Shown piece after piece: positions 8,182 to 17,347 of a DNA stretch of 64,000 bases (position 1 is its first letter; every line of letters starts with the position of its first letter). Position numbers and translations under genes: made by a program. The stretch is from Montanilutibacter psychrotolerans (GTDB lineage: Bacteria; Pseudomonadota; Gammaproteobacteria; Xanthomonadales; Xanthomonadaceae): the NCBI RefSeq assembly GCF_003719825.1, contig NZ_RIBS01000004.1:186001-250000 (forward strand), read 5' to 3'. The notes under the pieces were generated by a model, which saw only the letters and a list, made by a program, of their open reading frames with translations, was not told the origin of the DNA and did no database searches.

Positions 8182-9813
8182 CTAGCGTTGGGTGTCCGGC
8201 GTGTCGGGGACGGTACCGCCGTACCCCGCGGTGGCCACCCAGGCGGGGCGCTGTGGGGCGTCGGCCACTCGCGCGCCAGTGCGGGCGACCAACCGTGCCA
8301 GGCGCTCCGCGTCGGGCCAATGGATGGCCTGGTCCGGCCCGTCGTCCACGTCGTGGTAGCGCTGGCCGAGAAAGCGCGTGAATCCGGCGCGCGCGTCCTC
8401 GCGCCAGCTGCTCGCGTCGACGCCCCCGAACAGGTAGAGCGCCGGGATGCCGGCGCGCGCGAACGCGTGCTGGTCGCTGCGCTGGAACATCGCGTACTGG
8501 GGCAGCGGATCGGCACTCACAGACACGTCGAGCTCGCGTGCCGCGTCGTGCAGGGGCTGCCGCAGGTCCGACAGCGCCGCGCCGGCGACGCCCACGTCGT
8601 CGGTCGCCACGGCCAGCACCGGCATGTCGAGGTTGAGGTTGGAGATCAACGCGCCCCGTGGCGCGGCCCGAACGAACCAGCGGGCACCCAGCAGGCCCTG
8701 CTCCTCGCCGGTGGTGGCCAGGAACAACACCGAGCGGCGTGGGCGATGCGGTTGGGTTGCCAGCACACGCGCGCTTTCCAGCATCACCGCAACGCCCAGT
8801 GCGTTGTCGACCGCTCCGCCGTGGATGCGACCGCCGGCGATGCCCAGGTGATCCAGGTGCGCGCTCAGGACCACGTGCTCGTCGTTCAGCCCGGGGTCGC
8901 TGCCGCGCAGGCGCCCGACGACGTTGTGCGACTGCACGCGGTCGATGGCGTTGCGTGCGGAAAGTCGCAGCGTGCCGGGCAGGGGGAAGGCGCGCACGCG
9001 GCCGTCGCGGCCGGCCTGAAACAGCGTGGCAGCATCGGTGCCGCTGCCTGCCAGCACCGCGTCGGCGGCGCCGGCACGCACCACCGCGACCACCCGCAAC
9101 CCCGGCAGGCTGTCGAGCCCGCGGTCGTCGCGACCGCGCAGCTGCATCGCCGGCTCGTGCCAATGCGCGGCGATGCGCGACCACGGCCACGCGCGCTCGT
9201 CGTCGTCGCGGCGCAGGAACACCGCGCCGACCGCGCCGTGCCGAGCGGCTTCGCGCAGCTTGGCCTGGCGCGAGGCGTGCAAGGCGTCGCTGACCGGATC
9301 CAGGCCGACGGGAGCGCCGTCGAGCAGCACCGCGATGCGCCCGCGCAGGTCCAGCCCGGCGTAGTCGTCGCGACCCGCGACACGCACGCCGTGACCAACG
9401 AACACCGCCGGGGCTTCGACCTGTGCGACGGCGTGGTCGACGCTGGGCTCGGGCAGGAAATCCGACTGCCAGCGCAACGCGCGGTCGCGGCCGTCGCGAC
9501 GCACGCGCAGCTCGCCGCCGTGTTCGATCCGCGTCGCGCGCAGCAAGGGCACCGCCTGCAACCAGCCACCGGCATCGCCCGCCGGTTCCAGGCCCAGCGC
9601 CTGCATGCGCCGAACGACGTGATCGGCCGCGCCCTCGAACCCGCGACTGGCGGTCAGGCGGCCTTCGAAGCGGTCGTGCGACAGCGCGCGTACGTCGGCC
9701 TCGATGCGTGCCGCGCCGGCTTGCTGTTGCGCGGTGGGCGCGCGCGAGCAGGCGAGCGGCAGCAGCAACAGGAGTGCCGTTAAAAGCGGCGATGGCAGGC
9801 AGCGGTAGTGCAT
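8182..9813 (-). CDS. exported M28-family zinc peptidase
   Basis: A 543-aa aminopeptidase-like protein. The start at 9813 gives MHYRCLPSPLLTALLLLLPLACSRA, a signal sequence with a Cys that may be lipidated although the box is not canonical. A PA-like insert occupies about residues 110-280. The metallopeptidase part carries the co-catalytic zinc ligands in LSAHLDHLG, GAVDNALG, TTGEEQGLLG and LNLDMP. Members remove N-terminal residues from peptides in the periplasm or outside the cell. It is divergent from the DUF2238 gene across about 70 bases. Confidence 0.92.
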   Translation of the reverse strand: MHYRCLPSPLLTALLLLLPLACSRAPTAQQQAGAARIEADVRALSHDRFEGRLTASRGFEGAADHVVRRMQALGLEPAGDAGGWLQAVPLLRATRIEHGGELRVRRDGRDRALRWQSDFLPEPSVDHAVAQVEAPAVFVGHGVRVAGRDDYAGLDLRGRIAVLLDGAPVGLDPVSDALHASRQAKLREAARHGAVGAVFLRRDDDERAWPWSRIAAHWHEPAMQLRGRDDRGLDSLPGLRVVAVVRAGAADAVLAGSGTDAATLFQAGRDGRVRAFPLPGTLRLSARNAIDRVQSHNVVGRLRGSDPGLNDEHVVLSAHLDHLGIAGGRIHGGAVDNALGVAVMLESARVLATQPHRPRRSVLFLATTGEEQGLLGARWFVRAAPRGALISNLNLDMPVLAVATDDVGVAGAALSDLRQPLHDAARELDVSVSADPLPQYAMFQRSDQHAFARAGIPALYLFGGVDASSWREDARAGFTRFLGQRYHDVDDGPDQAIHWPDAERLARLVARTGARVADAPQRPAWVATAGYGGTVPDTPDTQR

Positions 9814-9883
9814 CGGCGCAGGGTAGCGGACGACGCCCGCTGGACGCGCCACAATCGACGCCCACCACCACGCCCTGGACACC

Positions 9884-10585
9884 ATGGCCGCGCCATCGCC
9901 ATCGCCATCGCCATCGCCATCCGCAAACGCCGCCATCGCCACGACGCCTTCGAGGCGCGAGGCCGGCCTGATGGCGGCGATCGTCATCGCCGCGCTGCTG
10001 TGGTCGGCCATTGCGCCGACCGACCGGCTGACCTGGCTGCTGGAGGTGGTGTGGGTGCTGGTCGGCTTGCCGCTGGTGGTGCTGGCCGCGCGCGGCACGT
10101 TCGGCGCGGCGTTCCCGCTGTCGCGATTGCTGTGCTGGCTGCTGGTCGCGCACGCGCTGGTGCTGATCTACGGCGGCGCCTACACCTACGCGCAGACGCC
10201 GCTGGGTTTCTCGCTGCGGGACCTGTTCGGTTTCGAGCGCAATCCCTGGGATCGCGTCGGGCACTTCATGCAGGGCTTCGTGCCGGCGATTCTCGCCCGC
10301 GAACTGTTGCTTCGTTGCACGCCCCTGCGTCGCGGCGGCTGGTTGGTCTACCTGGTGCTGGCCGCCGCGTTGAGCTTCAGTGCCCTGTTCGAACTCATCG
10401 AGTGGTGGGCCGCGTTGGCCTTTGGCGCCGATGCCGATGCTTTCCTGGCCACCCAGGGCGATGTCTGGGACACGCAGTGGGACATGTTTCTGTGCCTGTG
10501 CGGCGCGGCATTGTCGTTGCTGCTGTGGTCGCGCGTGCACGACCGCCAACTTGGCGCAGCCGCGCCGACGGAGCCCGCCCGCTAG
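9884..10585 (+). CDS. DUF2238 (YjdF-type) membrane protein
   Basis: A polytopic membrane protein with about six helices and the family hallmarks YGGAYTYA, DRVGHFMQGFVPA and FELIEWWAAL. These conserved His, Glu and Asp residues suggest a membrane-embedded active site, but no function is established. The N-terminus contains a (Ser-Pro) run encoded by five GCCATC units at 9892-9921. An alternative start at 9971 (MAAIVIAALLWS) would bypass the run. The true start is uncertain. Confidence 0.85.
   Translation: MAAPSPSPSPSPSANAAIATTPSRREAGLMAAIVIAALLWSAIAPTDRLTWLLEVVWVLVGLPLVVLAARGTFGAAFPLSRLLCWLLVAHALVLIYGGAYTYAQTPLGFSLRDLFGFERNPWDRVGHFMQGFVPAILARELLLRCTPLRRGGWLVYLVLAAALSFSALFELIEWWAALAFGADADAFLATQGDVWDTQWDMFLCLCGAALSLLLWSRVHDRQLGAAAPTEPAR
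9892..9921 (+). repeat. hexanucleotide microsatellite, five GCCATC units
   Basis: Five perfect copies of GCCATC lie just inside the 5' end of the DUF2238 gene and encode Ser-Pro repeats. Unit gain or loss would change length without shifting frame. Confidence 0.85.
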
Positions 10586-10680
10586 GCGCGCAACCGACCG
10601 CGTTGTTCTTGCCGATGGTGATGCGGGACGTGGGAACGCACCTCGCCGTGCGTCCCGAATGCAGAACCTGCTGGGAGCCG

Positions 10681-11244
10681 TTAGCCAGCGCGGGAAAACT
10701 CAATCGCGTCGCTGTCCACGGCGCGGATTTCCACCCCGAAGCTGGAGATGTCCGGCAACGTGGCGTTGTGGTGCGCGCGAATGCGTGCCGCGTCCAGGTG
10801 GGGTTTGTCGTGCGTCGTGTGGGCGTCGGCGGCCAGGGTCACGGGAAAGCCCAGCGCGGCCGCACGCCGGGCGGTAGTGTCGACGCAGAACTCGCTCGCG
10901 TAACCGCACAGCACCAGCCGGTCGACGGCGAGTGCTTGAAGCAGGTCGGCCAGCCCGGTGCGCAGAAACGCGTCGGGCGTGGTCTTGCGCACAACGTAGT
11001 CGCGCGGGCTCTGCCGCAGGCTGGATTCCAGCGACCAGCCATTGCTGCCGAACGCGAGCGGGCTGCCGTCGCGCTCGTGTTGCACGAACACCACCGGCGC
11101 GCCGGCTGCGCGCGCCCGGTCGGCCAGCCCGTTGATCCGGGCGACCACCGCGTCGGCCTCGAACGGCGGCGGCCGGGTGTCGAACAGACCGCGTTGCACA
11201 TCGATCACCACCAGCGCGGCGGTGCCCGTGTCGATGGCGTTCAT
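10681..11244 (-). CDS. isochorismatase-like cysteine hydrolase
   Basis: A 187-aa cytosolic hydrolase. The catalytic triad pattern is visible: Asp in ALVVIDVQRGLF, Lys in VVRKTTPDAF and Cys in LVLCGYASEFCVDTTAR (the Cys of EFCVD). Relatives include nicotinamidase and N-carbamoylsarcosine amidase, so the substrate is probably a small amide, but it is not determined. Its ATG at 11244 overlaps the stop of the Coa1-like gene by four bases, giving a two-gene operon. Confidence 0.9.
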   Translation of the reverse strand: MNAIDTGTAALVVIDVQRGLFDTRPPPFEADAVVARINGLADRARAAGAPVVFVQHERDGSPLAFGSNGWSLESSLRQSPRDYVVRKTTPDAFLRTGLADLLQALAVDRLVLCGYASEFCVDTTARRAAALGFPVTLAADAHTTHDKPHLDAARIRAHHNATLPDISSFGVEIRAVDSDAIEFSRAG

Positions 11245-11687
11245 GGCGCTTCGGCCTCGGTCGCCGTCGGCGCAGCGGCCGTCGTTCCCAGGTCGATCGC
11301 CGCACCGACGCGCGGCTGTACGCGCAGCAGCGAATACTCCCATCGGCCCGCGCGCTTGCGGCCTTCGATGGTCAGCGTCGCCTTGCCTTTGGGACCGAGC
11401 AGCGGCACGGACAACACTGCCTCGCCGCTTGCGCCGCTGACCTCGATGTTGCCCGAGACCAGGTAGCCGGCCTCGATCGGTCGACCGAGTGCGGCCTCCA
11501 CGGCCGGGCTGCTGCGCGCCGCGGCGAGTCCGTCACGGTAGGGGTCACTGCTTTTGATCATCGAGAACACGAACCCGACGATGGCCAACGCAAAGGCGAC
11601 CAACAATCCCAACGCAAGCACCAGCCCGACGGCGAGCAGCCACTTCCAGTTGCGACGTGCCCAGCCGGGCGGCGCGGGGTGCGACAT
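11241..11687 (-). CDS. Coa1-like membrane-anchored protein
   Basis: A 148-aa protein with a single N-terminal helix (WKWLLAVGLVLALGLLVAFALAIVGFV, about residues 14-40) and a periplasmic domain. That domain has the pattern seen in cytochrome-oxidase assembly factor Coa1 relatives: AALGRPIEAGYLVSGNIEV, then VPLLGPKGKATLTIEG and a Trp-containing strand. A role in oxidase assembly is not supported by neighbours; no cox genes are nearby. It is translationally coupled to the isochorismatase-like gene. Confidence 0.7.
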   Translation of the reverse strand: MSHPAPPGWARRNWKWLLAVGLVLALGLLVAFALAIVGFVFSMIKSSDPYRDGLAAARSSPAVEAALGRPIEAGYLVSGNIEVSGASGEAVLSVPLLGPKGKATLTIEGRKRAGRWEYSLLRVQPRVGAAIDLGTTAAAPTATEAEAP

Positions 11688-11847
11688 GGCGTGCTCCTGA
11701 TTCGGGTGACGATGCTGCCGAGTCTAGCGCCGCGCCTGAAGCCGGGCCGCGTGATCGGAACAGCGCAGCCCGTCGAGACACCGGCCGTCTCATCAGTACG
11801 CCCGAACTCGCACCATCGCGGTTGCCGCCGCCCGGTATCCTTTCCGC

Positions 11848-14382
11848 GTGAATCGCAGCGCATCGCCACCGCCTTCCTTCCCGATCGACGAACTGCTGCC
11901 GCGGATCCGCGACAGCTTGGCGGCGCACCCGCGCCTGGTGCTGGAAGCGCCGCCCGGTGCAGGCAAGACCACCCAGGTGCCGCCGGCGCTGCTCGACGCA
12001 CCGTGGCTGGCGGGCCAGCGGATCGTGATGCTCGAACCGCGGCGTGTCGCCGCGCGTGCGGCGGCCACGTTCATGGCCGGCCAGCGCGGCGAGCCGGTCG
12101 GCGAAACCGTCGGCTACCGCATCCGGTTTGAGAACAAGGTGTCCGCGCGTACCCGCATTGAGGTGGTCACCGAGGGCATCCTGACCCGGATGATCCAGGA
12201 CGACCCGATGCTCGAGGGCATCGGCGCCCTGCTGTTCGACGAATTCCACGAACGTCACCTCGCTGCCGACCTCGGCCTGGCGCTCGCGCTGGACGTGCAG
12301 GCCGGATTGCGCGAGGACCTTCGCATCGTGGTGATGTCGGCAACCCTGGATGGCGAACGGCTGGCGAACTTCCTGGATGCGCCGCGCCTGAGCAGCGCCG
12401 GGCGCGCGTTTCCGGTGGAGGTTGCGCACTTCCCCGCGCGCCGCGACGAAGCGCTGGAGGCGCAGACCCGGCGTGCGGTCGAACACGCGCTGGCTGCGCA
12501 TCCCGGCGACGTGCTGGTGTTCCTGCCCGGACAGCGCGAGATAGCGCGCGTCGAGGCGGCGCTGGGCCAGGCCCTGCCCGCGCCCGCGCCGGCCGTTCTG
12601 ACGCTGCACGGCGAGCTGCCCGTCGAGCAGCAATCGCAGGTGCTGCAACCCGACCCGCAAGGCCGGCGCCGCGTGGTGCTGGCCACCAACGTCGCCGAAT
12701 CCAGCGTGACCCTGCCCGGCGTGCGTGTGGTGATCGACAGCGGCCTTGCGCGTGAGCCGCGCTACGACCCGAACAGCGGATTCGCGCGGCTCGACGTGGT
12801 GCACGTCGCGCAGTCCTCGGCCGACCAACGCGCCGGCCGCGCCGGGCGCATCGCCGACGGATGGGCGTACCGGCTGTGGCCGCAATCCCAGCGCCTGGAG
12901 CCGCAGCGGCGGCCCGAGATCGCCCAGGTCGAGCTGGCCGGTCTGGCGCTCGAGCTGGCCGCCTGGGGCAACGTGGCGCTGCCGTTTGTCGATGCGCCTC
13001 CACCGGGGGCGCTGGCGGCCGCACGCGACCTGCTGCAGCGGCTGGGTGCGGTGGATGGCGCGGTGATCAACGCGTTCGGCAAACGCATGCTCGCACTCGG
13101 CACGCACCCACGATTGGCGGCGATGTTGCTGGCGCCCCGCGGTGACGACGAGAAGGCGTTGGCCTGCGACCTGGCGGCCCTGGTCGAGGCGCGCGACCCG
13201 TTGCGTTCGCGCAGCGATGCGTTGGCCGAGCGTTGGCAAGCGCTGGCGGCGTTCCGCCGTGGACGCGTCTCCGCCGATGCCTCGCGTTCGGGTCTGGCCG
13301 CGCTGGACCAGGCCGCGCGCCAGTGGCGGCGACGCCTGCGCGTGGACACCGCACCGGCCGACAGCGTGCCCGCGCACGCACTGGGCGATCTGCTGCTGCA
13401 CGCGTTTCCGGACCGCATCGCGCGCCAGCACCCCTCCGACCCCTTCCGCTACCAGCTGGCCAACGGTCGCAGCGCCAAGCTGTTTGACGACAGCGCGCTG
13501 TACGGCGAGCCGTGGCTGGTGATCAGCGAGTTGCGCGACGACCCGCGCGACGCCCGCGTGCTGCGTGCGGCACCGCTGGACGAGGCACGCCTGCGCCGCG
13601 ATTTCCCGCAGCGTTTCACCAGCGAGGACCGCGTGGTCTGGGATGCCGGCGCCCGTCGCATCGCCGCGCAGCGCGAGAGCCGCTTCGACCGCATCGTGCT
13701 GGACACGCGCGCGTTGGCAAAGCCCGACCCGTCGCGCTTTGCCGACGCCCTGGTCGACGCGGTGCATCAACTCGGCCTGGACGCGCTGCCGTGGACCGAG
13801 CCGCTGTCGCAATGGCGAGCGCGGGTGCGCTGCCTGCGCGCATGGCTGGGCGAACTGGACGGCCTGCCGGACCTGTCCGATGCCGCGCTGCTGGCGTCGC
13901 TGGACCGCTGGCTCAAGCCGGCGCTGGCCGGCAAGACTCGCCTGGACGCGCTCGACGAGGGCGCGTTTTCGGAAGCGTTGAAGTCCGGGATGGAATGGTC
14001 GCTGCGGCAGCGCATCGACGCGCTGGCACCGACCCGCATCAGCGTGCCCTCGGGGCTCGAGCGGCGAATCGAGTACGGCTTCGACGACCACGCCGACGAC
14101 GGCCGTGGCGCGCCGATGCCGCCCGTGCTGGCGGTGAAGTTGCAGGAACTGTTCGGCCTGGCGGACACGCCACGGATTGCCGATGGCCGGGTGCCGCTGA
14201 CCCTGCATCTGCTGTCGCCGGGTGGCAAGCCGCTGCAGATCACGCAGGACCTGCGCGGCTTCTGGGATCGCACCTATCCGGAAGTAAAGAAGGAAATGAA
14301 GGGCCGATACCCGCGTCACCCCTGGCCCGAGGACCCCTGGAGCGCCACCGCGACACACCGGGCCAAGCCGCGCGGGACATGA
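11848..14382 (+). CDS. hrpB: ATP-dependent helicase HrpB
   Basis: A DEAH-box helicase of 844 aa, the usual HrpB length. The first RecA domain has Walker A GAGKTT (residues 37-42), the DEFHERH box and SATL. The second has DVLVFLPGQREI, TNVAESSVTLPGV and QRAGRAGR. The HrpB_C domain closes the protein with the family ending YPEVKKEMKGRYPRHPWPEDPW. The gene starts with GTG at 11848. HrpB participates in RNA metabolism in proteobacteria, though its exact substrate is unclear. Confidence 0.97.
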   Translation: MNRSASPPPSFPIDELLPRIRDSLAAHPRLVLEAPPGAGKTTQVPPALLDAPWLAGQRIVMLEPRRVAARAAATFMAGQRGEPVGETVGYRIRFENKVSARTRIEVVTEGILTRMIQDDPMLEGIGALLFDEFHERHLAADLGLALALDVQAGLREDLRIVVMSATLDGERLANFLDAPRLSSAGRAFPVEVAHFPARRDEALEAQTRRAVEHALAAHPGDVLVFLPGQREIARVEAALGQALPAPAPAVLTLHGELPVEQQSQVLQPDPQGRRRVVLATNVAESSVTLPGVRVVIDSGLAREPRYDPNSGFARLDVVHVAQSSADQRAGRAGRIADGWAYRLWPQSQRLEPQRRPEIAQVELAGLALELAAWGNVALPFVDAPPPGALAAARDLLQRLGAVDGAVINAFGKRMLALGTHPRLAAMLLAPRGDDEKALACDLAALVEARDPLRSRSDALAERWQALAAFRRGRVSADASRSGLAALDQAARQWRRRLRVDTAPADSVPAHALGDLLLHAFPDRIARQHPSDPFRYQLANGRSAKLFDDSALYGEPWLVISELRDDPRDARVLRAAPLDEARLRRDFPQRFTSEDRVVWDAGARRIAAQRESRFDRIVLDTRALAKPDPSRFADALVDAVHQLGLDALPWTEPLSQWRARVRCLRAWLGELDGLPDLSDAALLASLDRWLKPALAGKTRLDALDEGAFSEALKSGMEWSLRQRIDALAPTRISVPSGLERRIEYGFDDHADDGRGAPMPPVLAVKLQELFGLADTPRIADGRVPLTLHLLSPGGKPLQITQDLRGFWDRTYPEVKKEMKGRYPRHPWPEDPWSATATHRAKPRGT

Positions 14383-14815
14383 CTGCGCAGGACCTGAGCG
14401 CGCAGGACTAAACCGTTCGGGACCGGGCGGCCCGGCGCGCGCTCCGCACCGATGACCGCCGTCCCGCTGCGCGACCGCCGCGCGCGCCGGTGCGGTGACC
14501 CTCACTCGTGCCTCTGGGATGTCGCCATCGTCCGTCATCGGCACACGCTGCCGTGCTGGCCATCCGGTCCGGCGAAACCGGCAGCCAGCGCGACGGCGCC
14601 CCATCCGCTGCACACAATGATCGCGATGACGGAGCGATGGCGACATGGAGGAGATGATCCCGACGCGTTGGCGATCACGGTATCGGTGAACCGGGCGATC
14701 GCGTGTCGGGCATCCCCGTGGCGAGCGTTCGGATTTTCGGGCGCCAAGGTCGGTGCCGCCGAAGTCACGGAAACGCCGGCTGTTGCGTCGCGCGAGCGCT
14801 CACTACACTGCGCCG
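14383..14815. other. intergenic stretch without a convincing gene
   Basis: About 430 bases separate the hrpB stop from the sulfotransferase start. Frames crossing it give Arg/Ala-rich shadow-like translations. No tRNA, terminator with a T tract or repeat family was recognised. It presumably contains the promoter of the sulfotransferase-like gene. Confidence 0.4.
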
Positions 14816-15856
14816 ATGCCCTCCTCGCCCCTGCACGATCCCGCCTTCCTGCCCTTCAAGCTCGATCCGGTGACGCGCCGCGTGCTGTGGCTGCGCGTGG
14901 ACCCGCGCTGGCGCCGCGAGGCGGCTTTCCTCGACGAACGCGCCCTGCCGGCCGATGCCGAAGGTGGCTGGCTCGGGTTCGACAGCCTGCTGGATGTGCC
15001 GTTACCGCGCGCGCGCGCGGCCGACGCGATCTTCCACATCGGCCATTGCGGTTCGACCCTGCTGAGCCGGCTGCTGGACAGCTGGGACGACGTGCAGGGC
15101 CTGCGCGAGCCGTTGCCGTTGCGCACGCTGGCCGACGCCTGGCCCCTCCTGAGGCAACCGCAATCGCGGATCGCACCCGATCAGGCGCCGCGATTGCTGC
15201 GCGCGTTGTGGGCGGCGTGGTCGCTGGCGCCTGCGCCGCGATCGCGCTGCGTGGTCAAGGCGACCAGCAGCTGCAACGCGCTGGCGGCGTCGGTGCTGGC
15301 GATGCACGCGACGTCGCGCGCGGTGCTGCTCGACATGCCGCTGCGACCGTACCTGGCGACGTTGCTGAAATCGCCGAACTCGGTACTCGATGCCGCCAAC
15401 GCGGCAGCCGACCGTCTGCAGGTGCTGCACGACCACGGCGTCGGCGACGACCTTGCCTTGCATGCGCTGTCGCTTCCCCAGCAGTGCGCGATGGGTTGGC
15501 TCGCCGAGCGACTGCGCTTCGATGCGCTGGCTCGCGGCGAACACGGCGATCGCGTGCTGCGGGTGGATTTCGAGGCGTTGCTGGCCGATCCCCGCGCAGT
15601 CCTGACGGCATTGGCCGAACACCTGTCGTTGGACCCGCTCGGCGTCGACGCGGCAATGGCCTCACCGGCCTGGGGGCGCTATTCCAAGTCGCAGGACCAC
15701 GGCTATGGCCGCGACGATCGCGCACACGACCTGCACCTGGCGTACGAGCGACACCGCGCCGACATCGACGCCGGACTGGCGTGGGTGAGCGCGCGGCTGC
15801 AACGCCATCCGTCGTTGCTGGCCGTGGCAGGTGAGCGGCAAGCGGGGGAGGCGTAA
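14816..15856 (+). CDS. sulfotransferase-family protein
   Basis: A 346-aa protein with the P-loop-like 5'-phosphosulfate motif in FHIGHCGSTLLSRLLD (about residues 75-90) and a later VLRVDFEALLADPRAVLTALAEHL segment typical of sulfotransferases. The start at 14816 (MPSSPLHDPAFLPFKLD) is chosen by similarity of this opening to known relatives; an upstream start would add a basic tail. The substrate is unknown. It faces a PKHD-type hydroxylase, and the two could act on a common substrate, which is inference only. Confidence 0.82.
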   Translation: MPSSPLHDPAFLPFKLDPVTRRVLWLRVDPRWRREAAFLDERALPADAEGGWLGFDSLLDVPLPRARAADAIFHIGHCGSTLLSRLLDSWDDVQGLREPLPLRTLADAWPLLRQPQSRIAPDQAPRLLRALWAAWSLAPAPRSRCVVKATSSCNALAASVLAMHATSRAVLLDMPLRPYLATLLKSPNSVLDAANAAADRLQVLHDHGVGDDLALHALSLPQQCAMGWLAERLRFDALARGEHGDRVLRVDFEALLADPRAVLTALAEHLSLDPLGVDAAMASPAWGRYSKSQDHGYGRDDRAHDLHLAYERHRADIDAGLAWVSARLQRHPSLLAVAGERQAGEA

Positions 15857-16082
15857 CCGAAGCGTCGAGTTGCGGGCGATGGCCTGCTCGACGTCTCTCT
15901 CCGTCCCACCCCTCGCCACGCCAACCGTTCATTCGGCGCGGGCGCAACACACCAAGCGCTGCGTCGCAGCGCCCCCGCTGATCACGGCTGACACCGGCTG
16001 ATGTCGATCACGTGGTGCGCGGTCGAGCCGGCAGCATGCGGCACGCCGCGCAAGGCATGCTCGTTCTACGGCAGGCCTGCTT

Positions 16083-16754
16083 TCACGTGTCGGCCCACAT
16101 CCGGAACAGGTTGGTGCGCAGCGATTCCAGCAGCACCTGCAGGCGCGGGTCGCCCGGTGCCGCGCCGCGCACGGCGATGGCGCGGGCTTCGTCCAGCTGC
16201 ACCAACAGCTCGCGTTGCGCCGCGTCGGCAATCCAGCTGTGCAGCCAGGTGATCGCCGCCAGGCGCACGCCGCGTGTCACCGGAGCGACGCGGTGGATGG
16301 TCGTCGACGGGTAGAGGATCGCGCTGCCGGGTTCGAGCTTGTACGACAGCTCCTGGCCGCCCAGTTCGATGCTGAGTTCGCCGCCGTCGTAATCGACCGG
16401 GGCGTTGAGGAAGATCGTGCACGACAGGTCGCTGCGGATCGGCGGGCTGGATGGGAACAGCGCTTCGTCGACGTGCCAGCCGTAGTCCATGCCCGGCTCG
16501 TAGCGCACCACCGTGGTGCGCGCCATCGTGCGTGGCTGCGCGTAGATGCGCAGGTCGGGGTGGCGCACCAGCGCGTCGCGCGCGATCTGGGCGATGCGCG
16601 CGTTGGCCGGGTCGTCCTGCGGCGCCTGCAGATTGTGCTTGACGGTGGAATCGGGGTTGGTGATGCGGCCATCGCCGAAGCGCACCTGCGGCAGCAGTTC
16701 GCGCACCGCTTGCAGCTCGGCGGGGCCCAGAACGTTCGGCAGCACACGGATCAT
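16083..16754 (-). CDS. Fe(II)/2-oxoglutarate-dependent PKHD-type hydroxylase (PiuC-like)
   Basis: A 223-aa dioxygenase close in length and sequence to PiuC/YbiX. The Fe ligands are His and Asp in YGWHVDEALF and the distal His in STTIHRVAPVTRGVRLAAITW, whose Arg binds 2-oxoglutarate. The ATG at 16754 is preferred over an in-frame TTG two codons earlier. PiuC proteins are usually linked to TonB-dependent siderophore uptake and are iron-regulated, but no receptor gene sits beside this one. Confidence 0.92.
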   Translation of the reverse strand: MIRVLPNVLGPAELQAVRELLPQVRFGDGRITNPDSTVKHNLQAPQDDPANARIAQIARDALVRHPDLRIYAQPRTMARTTVVRYEPGMDYGWHVDEALFPSSPPIRSDLSCTIFLNAPVDYDGGELSIELGGQELSYKLEPGSAILYPSTTIHRVAPVTRGVRLAAITWLHSWIADAAQRELLVQLDEARAIAVRGAAPGDPRLQVLLESLRTNLFRMWADT

Positions 16755-16898
16755 CGGCAACTCGGCTGGCAGGCGGGGACAGCGCCGATGATCGGCATTC
16801 AGCCGCGGGCCGGCAACCGCTCACGCATCGCCAACACCGGCTTGCCGACACTGGCCGCTCGCTGCTGACAGTCCTTCGCATCATCACAGGAGTCGATC

Positions 16899-17300
16899 AT
16901 GAACACTTTCAACGGATTGCCCGGCCGCGCGCTGGAACTGGCCGGCACGCTGGGCGACAACCTGCGCAACGCGCTGCCGCCGGCCCGCAAATGGTTGGAA
17001 ACCGGCGCGAAGCTGGGCGCGTTGAAGACCGGCGCAAGCGTCGCGGGCAAGTTCGCACGCCGCAATCCGGCGTTGCTGGTGGCCGCCGCGGCCGGTGCGG
17101 GCCTGCTGTGGTACGCGGTGAAACGGCGCAAGCGCCAGGCCGAGGAGGCCGCACGCCAGGGCGAACCGATCGAAGGCAGCTCGCGCCGGATCGATGCGCG
17201 CAAGGCCAACGGCAGCGAGCGCACGCGGCGCAAGCCCGCCAGCCGACCCACGCGCGCTCCGCGAGACACCACCACCACCGGCACCCACGCGTCCGAGTAA
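16899..17300 (+). CDS. small single-pass membrane protein, hypothetical
   Basis: A 133-aa protein with one central hydrophobic segment (NPALLVAAAAGAGLLWYAV, about residues 57-75) flanked by basic residues. It ends in a long Arg/Thr/Ser-rich tail (RTRRKPASRPTRAPR). A clear AGGAG precedes the ATG by seven bases. The layout, an amphipathic N-terminus, a GAGLL helix and a basic cytosolic tail, resembles ElaB/DUF883-like membrane proteins, but the match is loose. Function unknown. Confidence 0.75.
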   Translation: MNTFNGLPGRALELAGTLGDNLRNALPPARKWLETGAKLGALKTGASVAGKFARRNPALLVAAAAGAGLLWYAVKRRKRQAEEAARQGEPIEGSSRRIDARKANGSERTRRKPASRPTRAPRDTTTTGTHASE

Positions 17301-17347
17301 TCGCACCGTGCCGCGCCGGGCAAACGTCCGGCACGGCGCGCGCCGAA

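Noticed and set aside
8156-10549. A 797-codon minus-strand frame overlapping the M28 peptidase
   Set aside because: It is out of frame with the zinc-ligand motifs of the peptidase and has Arg/Ala shadow composition.
11545-14646. A 1033-codon minus-strand open frame across the hrpB region
   Set aside because: It is the complement of hrpB, whose motifs are complete. The translation is Arg/Gln/Ala-rich with no domain, typical of shadow frames in GC-rich DNA.
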